Source of the DNA: Ciborinia camelliae
Lineage: Eukaryota; Ascomycota; Leotiomycetes; Helotiales; Sclerotiniaceae
DNA: 64,000 nt
Direction: 5' to 3'
NCBI GenBank assembly: GCA_025890175.1
Contig: JANPYM010000014.1
Location: 133,052-197,051 of the forward strand
Shown in pieces: positions 11,482 to 23,104 of this stretch. The translations under genes and the position numbers were made by a program. The notes under the pieces are model-generated. The model was not told where the DNA came from and did not search any database. It saw only the letters and a list, made by a program, of their open reading frames with translations. How positions within the stretch are numbered: the stretch's first letter is position 1; each line of letters opens with the position of its first letter.

Positions 11482-13133
11482 ATGAATATCAATAAGGATA
11501 GATATCCCCGTATACATGAATTCCATACACTCCCTCTGAGCCAATTTGAACGAACTCGTGATGCAGGGAATGCTGCGATTACGAGACCACAGGTATATTG
11601 TTCCTTATCTGGTTATTATACATTACACAAGCTGTGTATCTGTTCAGCTAACGAAGAGGATAGGAAATTGCCCATTTCTCCTACGATGATCATCACGAGT
11701 TTCATTTAAATGATTCGTCAATTCGGTGGTATTATCCACCTGATATCGGGACGGATTTGAATCGAGGTTTTGATACATTTCGCAAACATGATGATTCGAA
11801 AGATGAGCATTTGGAGTCGTTGTTGAGGGCGTTGATGGAGAGGGAGAAGGTGACGAATGTTAAGACGGAGGCGGATATTGTTACGTGGAGAGGGATGATG
11901 ACTAAGGTTTGTTTGTTTCTTGGGGGTGAGGGAGTGAAAATTATGCTGATGAGGAGGAGTATAGATTATTGCGAGTTTGTTTGATTCTAGAGATGGGTTT
12001 CAGATGAATGCTACGTGTTTTCAGGTGAGTTGGGTAATAGGTGTGGATTTTATGATTTTCTGGACTAATTGGGGTCAAGGGAACTGTGTATGCTTGATGA
12101 TAAGTTAATATTTATGAACATGAAACTGATGTTTGTAGCTTTGTTGAGGAGGATCACCACTACAAGGTTCAGAGCAGAGCTAGACAAGATGCAAGGCAGC
12201 AACCTCGACCAGGAAGACCTTCAGGAGATGCGATGAGCTTCTGGGGTAAGTCTTAGGTGTTTAAGACGGATTTCCTATAACTTTCATTGACGAAGTTAGG
12301 ATATAAATTCGAAACTTTGTGCCTCATGCCCACTCCTTGGCCAGAAACTTCTCGAGATTATATCGAAAATAGAGATAATGAGGTTGTGAACAATCACGCC
12401 CAGTATTGCTCTGTTGTAAAAACAAAGATCGGAAGCAATTCTATAGTGATCGGCGGTGAAGTCGATGGAAGTATGTTCACTGCTTGTCGTTCAATTATTC
12501 ATATCTAACAGCATACATCAGTATACAAGGGATCGAAATCTGAAGATGGGAAGTCTACAGAATGGGTTGAGCTGAAAACCACCATGACTCCTCGAAATAG
12601 AGGAGATGAACAAAATTTTGAGAAAAAGCTGTTGAAATTCTGGCTCCAATCATTCTTGCTCGGAGTTCCTCACATTATAGTTGGAAAACGAAGCCCCGAT
12701 GGGATTCTCCAAAGTATCGAAAGAATTAACACGGCACAGATACCCGGGATGGTAAAGAACCGAGGGAACAATTCATGGGATGGAGATATGTGTATTAATT
12801 TCGCAGATAGATTTCTCGAATGTAAGTGCGAACCTTAATTCGCTCTTGGCTTGACTAACATGAATAGTCCTCAAAGCCACTGTTGTTGGTGATGGTGTAT
12901 GGAAGATTCGAAGAAGGGAAAAATCCATGGCCATTGAAGTATTCAAGGTTGAAGAAGTAAAGGGGCATGGAGGAATCCTTTCTGATGAGTTCGTCAATTG
13001 GCGCAATGCATTTATTAATCAGCAAGCGGCCCTTAGTTCTGATGTCGAGATTGATGCAGCTCAGATGAACGGTACGCACGACACTGCGATGGATGCATCT
13101 GAATCCGTTTTGGCCAATATGCCTATGAGTTGA
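11482..13133 (+). CDS. RAI1: RAI1/DXO-family decapping nuclease
   Basis: Rai1 partners the nuclear 5'-3' exonuclease Rat1 and removes incomplete or non-canonical 5' caps. Eight exons (11482-11592, 11664-11906, 11965-12024, 12080-12087, 12139-12245, 12300-12470, 12522-12821, 12868-13133) give 421 residues. Family motifs in order are FSYDDHHEF, SIRWYYPPDIGTDLNRGFDTF, EADIVTWRGMMTK, DGFQMNATCFQGTVFVEED, SFWGYKFETLCL, the active-site GGEVDG (Glu230, Asp232) and VELKTT (Glu250, Lys252), then KLLKFWLQSFLLGVPHIIVG. Exon 4 is only 8 nt (GGAACTGT) yet is required: it restores the frame and the conserved GTVF. The start ATG is the first in frame and gives the usual N-terminus length. Confidence 0.94.
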
Positions 13134-13331
13134 TGGGTTGATAGGTTGATAGATTGATGCAGCAAGTCAATACATAATCACCTAGCAGCAATAGCGCCGA
13201 CTTCGGACATGCGCTAGATGCAGAAAAAGCTCGGACACGGGAAAATCAACAGACAAGAAACCGAATATTTTATAAAATAATATCAGGAGAGAAAGAAGAA
13301 GTCCCCTCTTTAAACGACGGACCTCTAAAAA

Positions 13332-14128
13332 TACCTAGAAGTAAAGGAGGGATTATAGAATCTATATTTCATTGGATTTCTTTTGAATTTTTAATAAATT
13401 TCTTTAATATATTAAATTTATAATATAAATTGAATATTAAACTTAAACAAAACGATTCTCTATCTCTTTTAAAAGTAAATGCGATTTTTTAATCGAATGT
13501 GATGCTTAAATTGAATACAAAATAAATACATCCTAATTTTTTTGTTGACTAATACTAAAAAATATATTTGAGATTATTCAGAATACGCCGCATACCTATA
13601 AATCACATACACACTCTAATAATACCACATATCATCATCCTAACACTCTACACAAATAAAATTTTGATAATTCGAACGATTCTGTATTCTAATTAATTAA
13701 TTGTAATAGTTTTAAAACTATACAGCGATTTCAAACAAGTGCTATTAGTTTAAACTAACTTAGCATAAAATTTTATACATTTTTAACGCGACAAAAAATG
13801 AATAGCTTCAAATTTCAGATTTTGAAAAAGTTGACCTAAACTTTATACCTTAAATTTAAAGTATTTAAGATTTTCTAGGCTAGCCCAAACTTTATACCTC
13901 AAATCCAAGGTATTTTAGATAATCCTTGCAAATTGCTTTCATTTTTATCAATTTATTAACGGAATTAAAATTAATTCACTTCGAATTTAAACAAAATTAT
14001 AATTTTAAGGTTTTATCCGCTGTGCAATAAATGTATAATTTCAAATTGAATATAAAATTTTGAATCGAATATAAATTTTTAAATCCAACCAATGATAGAT
14101 TCTATAACCCCTTATTTTCTTTAAGGTA
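13332..14128. mobile_element. AT-rich TIR element, 793 bp, TA target duplication (MITE-like)
   Basis: Imperfect 46-bp terminal inverted repeats start CCTAGAAG at 13334 and end at 14126; 36 of 46 positions match, including a shared TTATAGAATCTAT core. The element is flanked by TA on both sides (13332-13333 and 14127-14128), the target choice of Tc1/mariner-like transposons. The interior is very AT-rich with no long ORF, so it is non-autonomous or decayed. An internal pair of degenerate repeats differs almost only by transitions, the mark of repeat-induced point mutation. The family is unknown to me. Confidence 0.65.
13835..13921. repeat. Degenerate tandem pair inside the TIR element
   Basis: Two about 37-bp units, beginning CCTAAACTTTATACCT (13835) and CCCAAACTTTATACCT (13884), lie 49 bp apart. 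Five of the six differences I counted are C/T or G/A transitions. Confidence 0.6.
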
Positions 14129-14774
14129 GATACAGCTTGCTTGTTTATCTGACACCGCTATGCGCCTCTCTCGTTCTGTTGAGATCACATGATGCAAATC
14201 CCCCGGACTTCCCCTCACACAATGGAAAGCTGGGGAATCCGGTGAGCGATGTGAATGTGCCTTGGGGATTGATTGGATGATTGGGAATATGGTGTAACAT
14301 TTAAGTAGTAAAAAGAGGAATCCGAAAATAACATTTGATATATTGATGTTTGATATGGGTCGATTTTATATTGTTCTTTCCTTAAACTTCCGATAAAGTA
14401 CGGGTTAAAATTGAATTTATGAAACCTTGGGAGAGGAAGTGCGGCTTAGGGAGTCAAGAAGTGAGGAAGGGACATAAAAGTTCTCTTCTCACCCGTATAT
14501 ACACGACTTGGACCCACTCTCGTCAGATCAAATATTCAACTCCCTACCTACTACCTACGATTCATACAGCCAGCCAAATTTGAAAATTAAAAAAAAAAAA
14601 AAATCAACATCAACTTTCGTTTCCTTTATATTCCTATATGAAATCATTCTTTTTTGCGATTCAATCCTATCAAAAACCAACTCAAACCTGCCATAAATTA
14701 AAACACCTCGAATCACCCAAAAATCACCTAGCTAGGGAAACAGTGCGTCCTCACGGATCAACCGCTGCAGCAAA
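14129..14774. promoter_or_regulatory. Upstream region and leader of the malic enzyme gene
   Basis: 0.65 kb of DNA between the TIR element and the malic enzyme ATG. A CATAAAAG box-like sequence (about 14472-14479) and an A-rich tract (about 14586-14602) lie upstream of the coding region, consistent with a core promoter and leader; this is inference. Confidence 0.35.
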
Positions 14775-17366
14775 ATGTACCGAGGCATACGACTCTCCAG
14801 GGTTCATCTCACCAGTATCCAGAGCCATAACCGTGGCACCGGATTATTCAATGGCACGCCATGCTCCTTCCCCTTGAACAATAATCGATATCAATCCATG
14901 GCCACTTCGGGAGCTGCTTCACAACAACAACAACAACAACCAGAAGTGGAAGAAATTGCTACTACGATTCCGAATATTCCTAGATCCTATAAATCATTTG
15001 TTGATTCTCCTTTTGCGAATACTGCGGATATTACCAGTGCGGCTAATACTACGACTACGACTACTACTTCGACTTTACCTAAGAAATATTCTTCGGATAG
15101 AATTATTACGGTGACTGCAGCGGATATGACTAAATTTGAGAGACGGTGAGGCATGATATTTTTTTTGAGTTTCTTTTATTTTTACTTTTTGGGAGATATA
15201 TATGTATTTGAATCAATGGGAATTGGGAATTGGGAATATAGTGATTGATGATGAAGATGAAAGTGAAAACGAATAGGCATTTACTAATAATAAATATAGT
15301 ATACATCCTGATACCTCACATTCAATAGAAGAGAGAAGACAAAATAAAACATTGGGTCTCGTTCCTCCCAATGTGGAAAGTTATGCTCTTCAGACTCAGA
15401 GATGTGAGTTTGATATTTGATGGTCCATGTTGTTATGTTTATGGAGGATATACTGATGTGGATGAAATTGTAGGTCTCAAGCAATTGACAGCTAAGAAGA
15501 GTCCCATTGAGAAGTATATGTACCTCAGTAATTTGAGGAATAATAATGTGCATCTTTTCTATCGATTGGTGCAGGAGAATTTGACGGTATGCTTTTTTCT
15601 TACTTTCGGGGATGAGTGAAATAAATGGAATTGGAGTTGATGGTAGTGGTATCTAGGACATCACACCTTTGATTTACACACCAACGGTTGGAGAAGCTTG
15701 CTTGAAATGGTCGGAGATTTATCAACAGCCCGAAGGTATCTTGATCTATCCCCAGACTTTAATATAAAAAACTGACAGAATAGGTTTGTATCTCTCCTAC
15801 CATGACCGAGGCAACTTAGCGGAAGTCCTCAGTAATTGGCGTCAATCCGATGTTGAGATGACGGTTGTTACTGACGGCTCTCGCATCCTTGGCCTGGGTG
15901 ATTTGGGTATTAATGGGATGGGTATTCCTGTTGGAAAATTAGCATTATATACTGGTTGTGCTGGTATTCATCCTTCCAAGACTTTGCCAATTACTTTGGA
16001 CCTCGGGACTAATAACAAGACGTTCCTTGACGATCCATTATATATGGGAAATCGTATGAAGAGAATTTCTACTCAAGAAGAAGCTGAGTTTATGGAGGAG
16101 TTGATGGTGGCGTTGAATAAGACTTGGCCTGGGTATGTTGTTGATGTTTGATTTGAAAAGAGCTTCTTTACTAATTCATGGGTAGCATTATCGTCCAGTA
16201 TGAGGATTTCAAAAATCCATTCCCAGCCCTTGCAAAGTATCAAAACAAGTACCCTTGCTTCAATGATGATATTCAGGGTACTGGTGCGGTTATTTTGGCA
16301 GGTATCATTAATGCTTTACGTCGAACCGGTATTCCTATCAAAGACCAAAGAGCTGTTTTCATGGGTGCAGGTAGTGCTGGGGTTGGTGTTGCTCAACAAA
16401 TTGTAGAATTCTTCCGAAAGGAGGGATTGACGGAAGATGAGGCACGTCGTTGCTTTTGGTTTGTTGATACCAAGGTATGTATCTCCTCCCCTTCATTATA
16501 GAAGCAAAATTGCTGACTTCTCTAGGGTCTGATCACAAACGATAGAGGTGATAAGTTGGCCGAACATAAGGTCTATTTCTCTCGTGATGATAACGAGGGA
16601 AAACAATTCAAAACTCTTCCTGAAGTGGTCGAATATGTCAAGCCCACAATATTAATGGGATTATCCACCATCCGAGGCATTTTCGATGAGTCCATAGTCA
16701 AGAAAATGGCCGAATTAAACCAAAACCCGATTATCTTCCCATTGTCGAATCCTTCTAGTCAAGCGGAATGTACATTCGAGGAAGCTATGAAATGGACAGA
16801 TTGTCGAGCTTTGTTTGCTAGTGGAAGTCCATTCCCGGATTATGTTCAGGATGGTAAGACATATTCTGCTGGGCAAGGAAAGTAAGTATTAACATGAATC
16901 GCGTTGTGTTTTATGGATACTAATCAGATCTTAGCAATATGTATGTATTCCCTGGTATCGGACTCGGATCAATTCTTTGCAAAACATCATGTATCAATCA
17001 AGAAATGGTACGTCTCATCCATTCCACTTCCCAATAAGCATCCATAACATCTAACAAACAAACCTACAGATCTACGCCTCAGCCGAAGCCCTCAGCACTT
17101 CCCTCACCCCCTCAGAAATTTCCTCCGGTCGTCTCTACCCCGAACTTACCCGCATCCGCGAAGTAAGCGTCATCGTTGCCCGTCAAGTTATCCGCGCAGC
17201 TCAAAAGTTCAAGTTTGATCGTGAACCTGCTATTCGTGGGATGAATGATGATCAACTTGATGAATGGATTATAGGGAGAATGTATGATCCAACATTGGCG
17301 ATTCAAACCTCGGGCTCGCAATCGACTGTCGGACAGAAAAGGTCGACGCCTAGATCATTACTTTAG
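14775..17366 (+). CDS. NAD-type malic enzyme, probably mitochondrial
   Basis: Oxidatively decarboxylates malate to pyruvate with reduction of NAD(P). Nine exons (14775-15145, 15300-15403, 15474-15586, 15657-15735, 15784-16132, 16186-16474, 16526-16881, 16935-17007, 17070-17366) give 676 residues. The N-terminus MYRGIRLSRVHLTSIQSHNR is basic and lacks acidic residues, as expected for a mitochondrial presequence. A Gln-rich linker follows, then KTLGLVPPNVESYALQTQRC, SPIEKYMYLSNLRNNN, ITPLIYTPTVGEACLKWSE, VVTDGSRILGLGDLGINGMG, CFNDDIQGTG (metal and active-site region), FMGAGSAGVGVAQQI (dinucleotide fold, about 397-411) and GLSTIRGIFDE. The tail (TPRSLL) is not conserved. NAD rather than NADP preference is inferred from overall resemblance to fungal Mae1-type enzymes. 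Confidence 0.93.
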
Positions 17367-18084
17367 TTTGCTTGATTGGTTTGCTAGAGAGAGAAATGAG
17401 GGCTCTGTCGTAACTGATTTTGTAGCGGCGATTACGGGCCAGGGGGTTTGGTCTTGGTGGGGTTGGTTGAGATGGATTCCCAGGTGGGGGTTGCTGGAGC
17501 AGGGAGCTTTGAGGGATGTGGAGAGAGGGGGGTTGTGGACGCGGAGACGGTTTTAGATTGATTGATTGATTGATTGATGGCATGGCATGGCATAGCGTAG
17601 CTGAGCGATGGTTTTGCGTTTCTTTCGTTTTCTTTTGACTCTGGGCTACGTGCTACGAGCTACGAGCTACGAGCTACGACTGGAACTCGGGGGTGATGGT
17701 ATACTAATGATGAAAGGCTAGGCTAGGCTGGCGTTGATGGGAGGAAAATTGGAGGACCTTCTACTTTGTTTTCTAGATGAGTGGATTGAGTGGATACAGG
17801 ATAAATAACATCGATGGTGCGTGGGTGCAGGAGATACAAATTGCGCCGTCTCGGTCTCGGGACGAAAATTGAAGGATTTTTTATATACTTACTTACTTAC
17901 CTACCTACCTACCTACCTACCTATCTACCTATCTAGTAGATGGAAAGATAGAAAGATACTCGGTCGGTAGTTATCATATCGTCGTTTATTGTGATTGTCA
18001 CGATGCTGACGCATCGAGGGTGAAATTGTAAAAATTATAATATTAGAAAATGAGAAAATTATAAAATGAGAATAAGGGGGGTTT
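17367..18084. other. Intergenic low-complexity region
   Basis: Holds GATT repeats at 17556-17577, a GCTACGA 7-mer array (17651-17680) and a TTAC/CTAC tetranucleotide tract (17887-17935). An open frame at 17284-17556 is mostly the antisense-free tail of the malic enzyme region and low-complexity sequence, and is not credited as a gene. Confidence 0.5.
17887..17935. repeat. CTAC/TTAC tetranucleotide microsatellite
   Basis: About twelve tandem tetranucleotide units, starting as TTAC, becoming CTAC and ending as mixed CTAT/CTAC. Confidence 0.85.
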
Positions 18085-19034
18085 ATGGGGGGGGGGGTTA
18101 TGGGGAGTTTAAGGGAAGAGATTTCTTGAGTCCTTGAGTTCTTGGGGGTTATTTGTTGGATAGATCATTTTCGGGGGGGGGGGGGGGAGGTTCTGAATCA
18201 TGGGGAATTTTGGGTTTTGTAGGGATGACTTGGACTTGGACTTTAATGTGAAAGTTAAGAGATATATTGATGTTGATGTTAATAGAGATAGCTAGATAGG
18301 CAATTGGTTTACGGGATTTGATTTTTGATTTTGATTTTTGCTTGATTTGGTGTAATGTAATATTCTCTATTCTCTATTCTTTATTCTTTAGATACCTACT
18401 AGTAGGTATGAAAAGATATTCAGAATATATGTAGGTAATGTGAAGGTTGTGGGTTGTGTTTGGATCTAGTATGTATATATATAGGTATGTATGTATGTAT
18501 GCTCAATTCTCGTATCCATTTCCAATTACTATTAAAGATTAGGTGAGGTTATTAGGTGAGATGAGGAGAGGTGAGGTTATTAGATGAGATGAGGTGAGGT
18601 TATTTAGAGAGTTTCTTGTTGGTTTGAGGTAGAGGGTAGAGGGGGAGGAAATGATTATAAGTTAAATATTGGGTTATCCATATCTATAATAACCTTGGAA
18701 TGGATCTATATCCCGAGGTGCTCGTTACTCTAGCTGTGCAGGTGGATTTTGAGGGTTTGAGATTGATGATGTTGATGATGTTTATGATATTTAGGTTCGG
18801 TTGTTTTTGTTTTTATAAATTACAAGCTTTGAGTATAGCCATTTGAACCAACCAAAAATAGTGCTTGCCTATAGTTTATATATATTATTAGCAACATTCT
18901 TTTACGATCTCCTTTGCAGCTTATATTGTGCAGTTTGTAGAGTCTTATTTTTGAATAATTCAATTAGCATTCGTTTTGTATAATTAATGAGGTGTTTGAA
19001 AATATAGATGCTAGAGATATCTACGGAGGTAGGT
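18085..19034. repeat. Left copy of a 950-bp duplicated segment abutting an assembly gap
   Basis: This non-coding sequence starts at ATG(G)11 and ends GGAGGTAGGT. It reappears at 19045-19989 with the only noticed difference being the length of one G run (15 versus 10). It ends precisely at the N run, so it is probably the end of one contig and not a genuine tandem copy. Confidence 0.85.
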
Positions 19035-19044
19035 NNNNNNNNNN
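19035..19044. other. Assembly gap (10 N)
   Basis: Ten consecutive Ns; a placeholder of arbitrary length between two contigs. Confidence 0.99.
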
Positions 19045-19989
19045 ATGGGGGGGGGGGTTATGGGGAGTTTAAGGGAAGAGATTTCTTGAGTCCTTGAGTT
19101 CTTGGGGGTTATTTGTTGGATAGATCATTTTCGGGGGGGGGGAGGTTCTGAATCATGGGGAATTTTGGGTTTTGTAGGGATGACTTGGACTTGGACTTTA
19201 ATGTGAAAGTTAAGAGATATATTGATGTTGATGTTAATAGAGATAGCTAGATAGGCAATTGGTTTACGGGATTTGATTTTTGATTTTGATTTTTGCTTGA
19301 TTTGGTGTAATGTAATATTCTCTATTCTCTATTCTTTATTCTTTAGATACCTACTAGTAGGTATGAAAAGATATTCAGAATATATGTAGGTAATGTGAAG
19401 GTTGTGGGTTGTGTTTGGATCTAGTATGTATATATATAGGTATGTATGTATGTATGCTCAATTCTCGTATCCATTTCCAATTACTATTAAAGATTAGGTG
19501 AGGTTATTAGGTGAGATGAGGAGAGGTGAGGTTATTAGATGAGATGAGGTGAGGTTATTTAGAGAGTTTCTTGTTGGTTTGAGGTAGAGGGTAGAGGGGG
19601 AGGAAATGATTATAAGTTAAATATTGGGTTATCCATATCTATAATAACCTTGGAATGGATCTATATCCCGAGGTGCTCGTTACTCTAGCTGTGCAGGTGG
19701 ATTTTGAGGGTTTGAGATTGATGATGTTGATGATGTTTATGATATTTAGGTTCGGTTGTTTTTGTTTTTATAAATTACAAGCTTTGAGTATAGCCATTTG
19801 AACCAACCAAAAATAGTGCTTGCCTATAGTTTATATATATTATTAGCAACATTCTTTTACGATCTCCTTTGCAGCTTATATTGTGCAGTTTGTAGAGTCT
19901 TATTTTTGAATAATTCAATTAGCATTCGTTTTGTATAATTAATGAGGTGTTTGAAAATATAGATGCTAGAGATATCTACGGAGGTAGGT
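19045..19989. repeat. Right copy of the duplicated segment, start of the next contig
   Basis: Collinear with 18085-19034 over its full length, then continues into unique sequence (ATAAAGGAAGG) leading to RBG1. Within each copy there are short imperfect repeats of GAGGTTATTAGRTGAGATGAGG. Confidence 0.85.
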
Positions 19990-20248
19990 ATAAAGGAAGG
20001 AGGCTTGGAGGGGTACCATGGTGGGGTAAAATCGGGCACCCAAAAAAAGTTCGTCTGCCACTCACCACCGCCTTTTTGACGACCCAATGGAGAAACGTCA
20101 AAAAATCACAAGTTTCCATGGTTGGTTTGGTTTGATTTGATTTGATTCTTCGAGTGCCAAACCTAAACTTCTTCTTGCGCATACCATTTCATATCTTATT
20201 TTATCTTATCGGATTACGCTGGCTTGTGTGGCCGGTACTTGAGTCAAG

Positions 20249-21853
20249 ATGGTTAATATTACGGAAAAGATTAAGGAGTGAGTTTTTTTTTGGTTTGTGT
20301 GGTGGTTTTGTGTGGTTGGGTTGATGGGTATGAGATGGATGAATGGATGGGTGGATGGATGGATGGATGAGAAAATGAAAGGATGGTGCTAATGGTTTAC
20401 ATTTAAAGGATTGAGGATGAGATGAGGAGGACGCAGAGTAAGTTGACTAGGGTCCCCGAGATTGTTGAGTATAGATAGGTACTAATATCTCGAATAGAAA
20501 ATAAGGCGACTGGTATGTACAAGACCGATATCATTGTACCACGTGATCATTGCTGATATGATATACCTCAGAATATCATCTTGGTCTTCTCAAAGGGTTT
20601 GTGCTCTTTCCTTTCCTCTCGGAATATCGCATTGCTTGGGTGATCTGATGTACTCACCACGTGATGCAGAAAACTCGCCCGTTACCGCGCCCAACTTCTG
20701 GAGCCCGGTCCAGGAGCTGGAGGTGCAGGCGGCACCGGATTCGACGTTTCCAAATCCGGAGATGCGCGGATTGCCCTCGTGGGTTTCCCCTCGGTGGGAA
20801 AATCCACGTTCCTCTCCAAGATCACCAAGACGAAATCCGTCGTGGCGGCTTATTCGTTTACCACGCTCACGGCTATCCCGGGTGTGTTGGAGTATGGAGG
20901 GGCCGAGATTCAAATTTTGGATTTGCCGGGTATTATTGAGGGGGCCGCGGAGGGAAAGGGAAGAGGAAGACAGGTTATTAGTGCCGCTAAGACGAGTGAT
21001 TTGATCTTGATGGTTTTGGATGCTACGAAAAAGGCGGAGCAGAGGGCGTTGTTGGAGGCGGAATTGGAGGCCGTGGGGATTAGATTGAATAGGGAACCGC
21101 CGTATGTTTTATCGATTAATCATGGGTGACCAACCGACTTTGTATTTTGAGCCAGCTCACGCTTCAACTCACGCTTCACTGGCTCAAAATACGAAGTCGG
21201 TCGATTACTTGGCTGTCCAGACCAAAGAAACTGGCTCAATTTTGAAATCTCTTGCTAATATTCACAGAAACATTTACCTCAAACCCAAAGCCGCCGGCGG
21301 CATGAAAATCACCTTCCAAACACCTCCTAAATACATTGATCAAAAAATGATTTACAACATTCTCCGGGATTACAAAATTCTCAACTGCGAAGTCCTCATC
21401 CGAGATGAATACTGCACCGTCGACGATTTCATCGACGTTATCATGAAAGATCACCGCAAATACATCAAATGTCTCTACGTCTACAACAAAATCGACAGCG
21501 TCTCGCTTGATTTCCTCGACAAACTTGCGCGGGAACCACACACGGTCGTCATGTCATGTGAGATGGATCTTGGGATTCGCGATGTGGTGGATCGCTGTTG
21601 GGAAGAGTTGAAACTCATCCGCATTTACACCAAGAGGAAGGGAGTCGATCCTGATTTCTCCGAGGCGTTGATTGTCAGGAGTGGAAGTCGCATTGAGGAT
21701 GTTTGTGATCAGATTCATAGGACGTTGAAGGATACTTTTAAGTATGCGTTGGTTTGGGGCGCGAGCGCTAGACATGTGCCCCAGAGGGTGGGCTTGGGTC
21801 ATTTTGTGGCGGATGAGGATGTTATTAGTATTGTTAGTGCTTTTAAGGCTTAG
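20249..21853 (+). CDS. RBG1: DRG1-type developmentally regulated GTPase (Rbg1)
   Basis: Ribosome-associated OBG/DRG-family GTPase; yeast Rbg1 works with Tma46 (DFRP1) in translation. Six exons: 20249-20277, 20409-20437, 20498-20512 (15 nt), 20572-20596, 20670-21101 and 21268-21853, giving 371 residues, matching yeast Rbg1 length. Sequence in order: [20 protein letters not shown] (N-terminal helix), [20 protein letters not shown]1 [10 protein letters not shown]3 [10 protein letters not shown], insertion with [13 protein letters not shown] (G4 NKID), then the TGS domain with [14 protein letters not shown] and a C-terminus ending SIVSAFKA. Four of the five introns fall within the first 350 coding bases. 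The last intron (166 nt) contains a long hairpin. Confidence 0.95.
21133..21201 (+). repeat. Inverted repeat (23-bp arms) within an RBG1 intron
   Basis: Arms at 21133-21155 and 21179-21201 are complementary at 22 of 23 positions, and the single mismatch is a G-U pair in RNA. The 23-nt loop is a direct repeat of CTCACGCTTCA (21156-21166 and 21168-21178). A third partial copy of the arm (CTGGCTCAA) occurs near 21230. Confidence 0.85.
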
Positions 21854-22348
21854 GGTTTGGGGTGAATGGAATGAAAGATTTGATGGAGAATGAGTTGATG
21901 AACAACGAGTCTTGAGTTGTGTTGAAGTTGAACTATATTGGTGTAGTGATGAAACTCGATAACTACTCTACTCAACTCAACTTATCAAACATGATATTAG
22001 GCCTACATCACCGATCCGAATGATTTACTTACAATATAGTAGCACATTCAATATCCATCATCCTCATCATCATTATCATCACCATCCGCATCCCTTTTCT
22101 TTTCTTTTTCCCCACCAACAAATATCCCATCACATCCAGATCATCAATCCTCCTTAACCCATTTCCCCCTCCATATATTATATCTCAAATCTCAAATCTC
22201 AAATCTCAACCCCTTCTTTCATTATTTAGGTATTTAGATAGATAAATAGATAGATACCTATAAAAACATCTAGACTTTATTTTCATTAACCTTGGCGATC
22301 TTATCGATTCATAATATGTAGGTATCTACCTAGGTATCCACCTTATAA

Positions 22349-22424
22349 CCTTATGGACCTCATAACCTTATGATCTTATGGACCTTATGGACCTTATGGA
22401 CCTTATGGACCTTATGTCCATAAG
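22349..22424. repeat. 9-bp tandem repeat (CCTTATGGA) ending in a palindrome
   Basis: About six imperfect to perfect units, closing with CTTATGGAC-CTTAT-GTCCATAAG, a perfect 9-bp hairpin. Confidence 0.8.
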
Positions 22425-23104
22425 CTATCTATACCTCCGATATTCAAACACGCAATTCTTGGGTTTTTGATATTTGGTTAACTTGGTTTATCTTATGATA
22501 TTTATTATTTATTGATAGTACATGGTAAAGAAGGTTATATAGCTATATACTTATATATATTTTACGGCTATTATTAGGTATTATATCTATATATTTATTC
22601 TAATCTAAGTCCCATCATTCTCATCCCTATCCCGCTACTAATATTGAGTAAAACTACCTAAATATCTATCTAGATAGACATATATATACCAGACTATACC
22701 AGACAAGACAAGATATATAAGTACCTAATCTCAACATATTACATATTACATCTATCCCATCATCTACCATCCATCATCAACCAACAAACATCCCTTTCCA
22801 TCTTAAATAACCATCATCTATCCCATCATCTATCCTCCACCATCCACCATCCACCATCCATCTTAAATAACCATCCATTCCAAAGCAAAACTTCCAATAC
22901 AAATAAATTCCATATTGTAAGTTTCAAGTGATTACCCTACCTACCTATCTATCTACCAACTTCTTTTAAATCTATAAATTCTACCTCCTCCTACCTCCTC
23001 CTACCTCCTACTATACTACCTCATCACATCCATCCCATACCCTCACATTATCTATCTATCCATCTACTAAGATCTTACCATAACACACACCACTTATTAC
23101 TTAT

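Noticed and set aside
21104..21267. Coding extension through the RBG1 hairpin (frame continuing into exon 6)
   Set aside because: The frame through this stretch would insert about 55 unrelated residues; splicing 21102-21267 gives a seamless REPPNIYLKPK join and the standard protein length.
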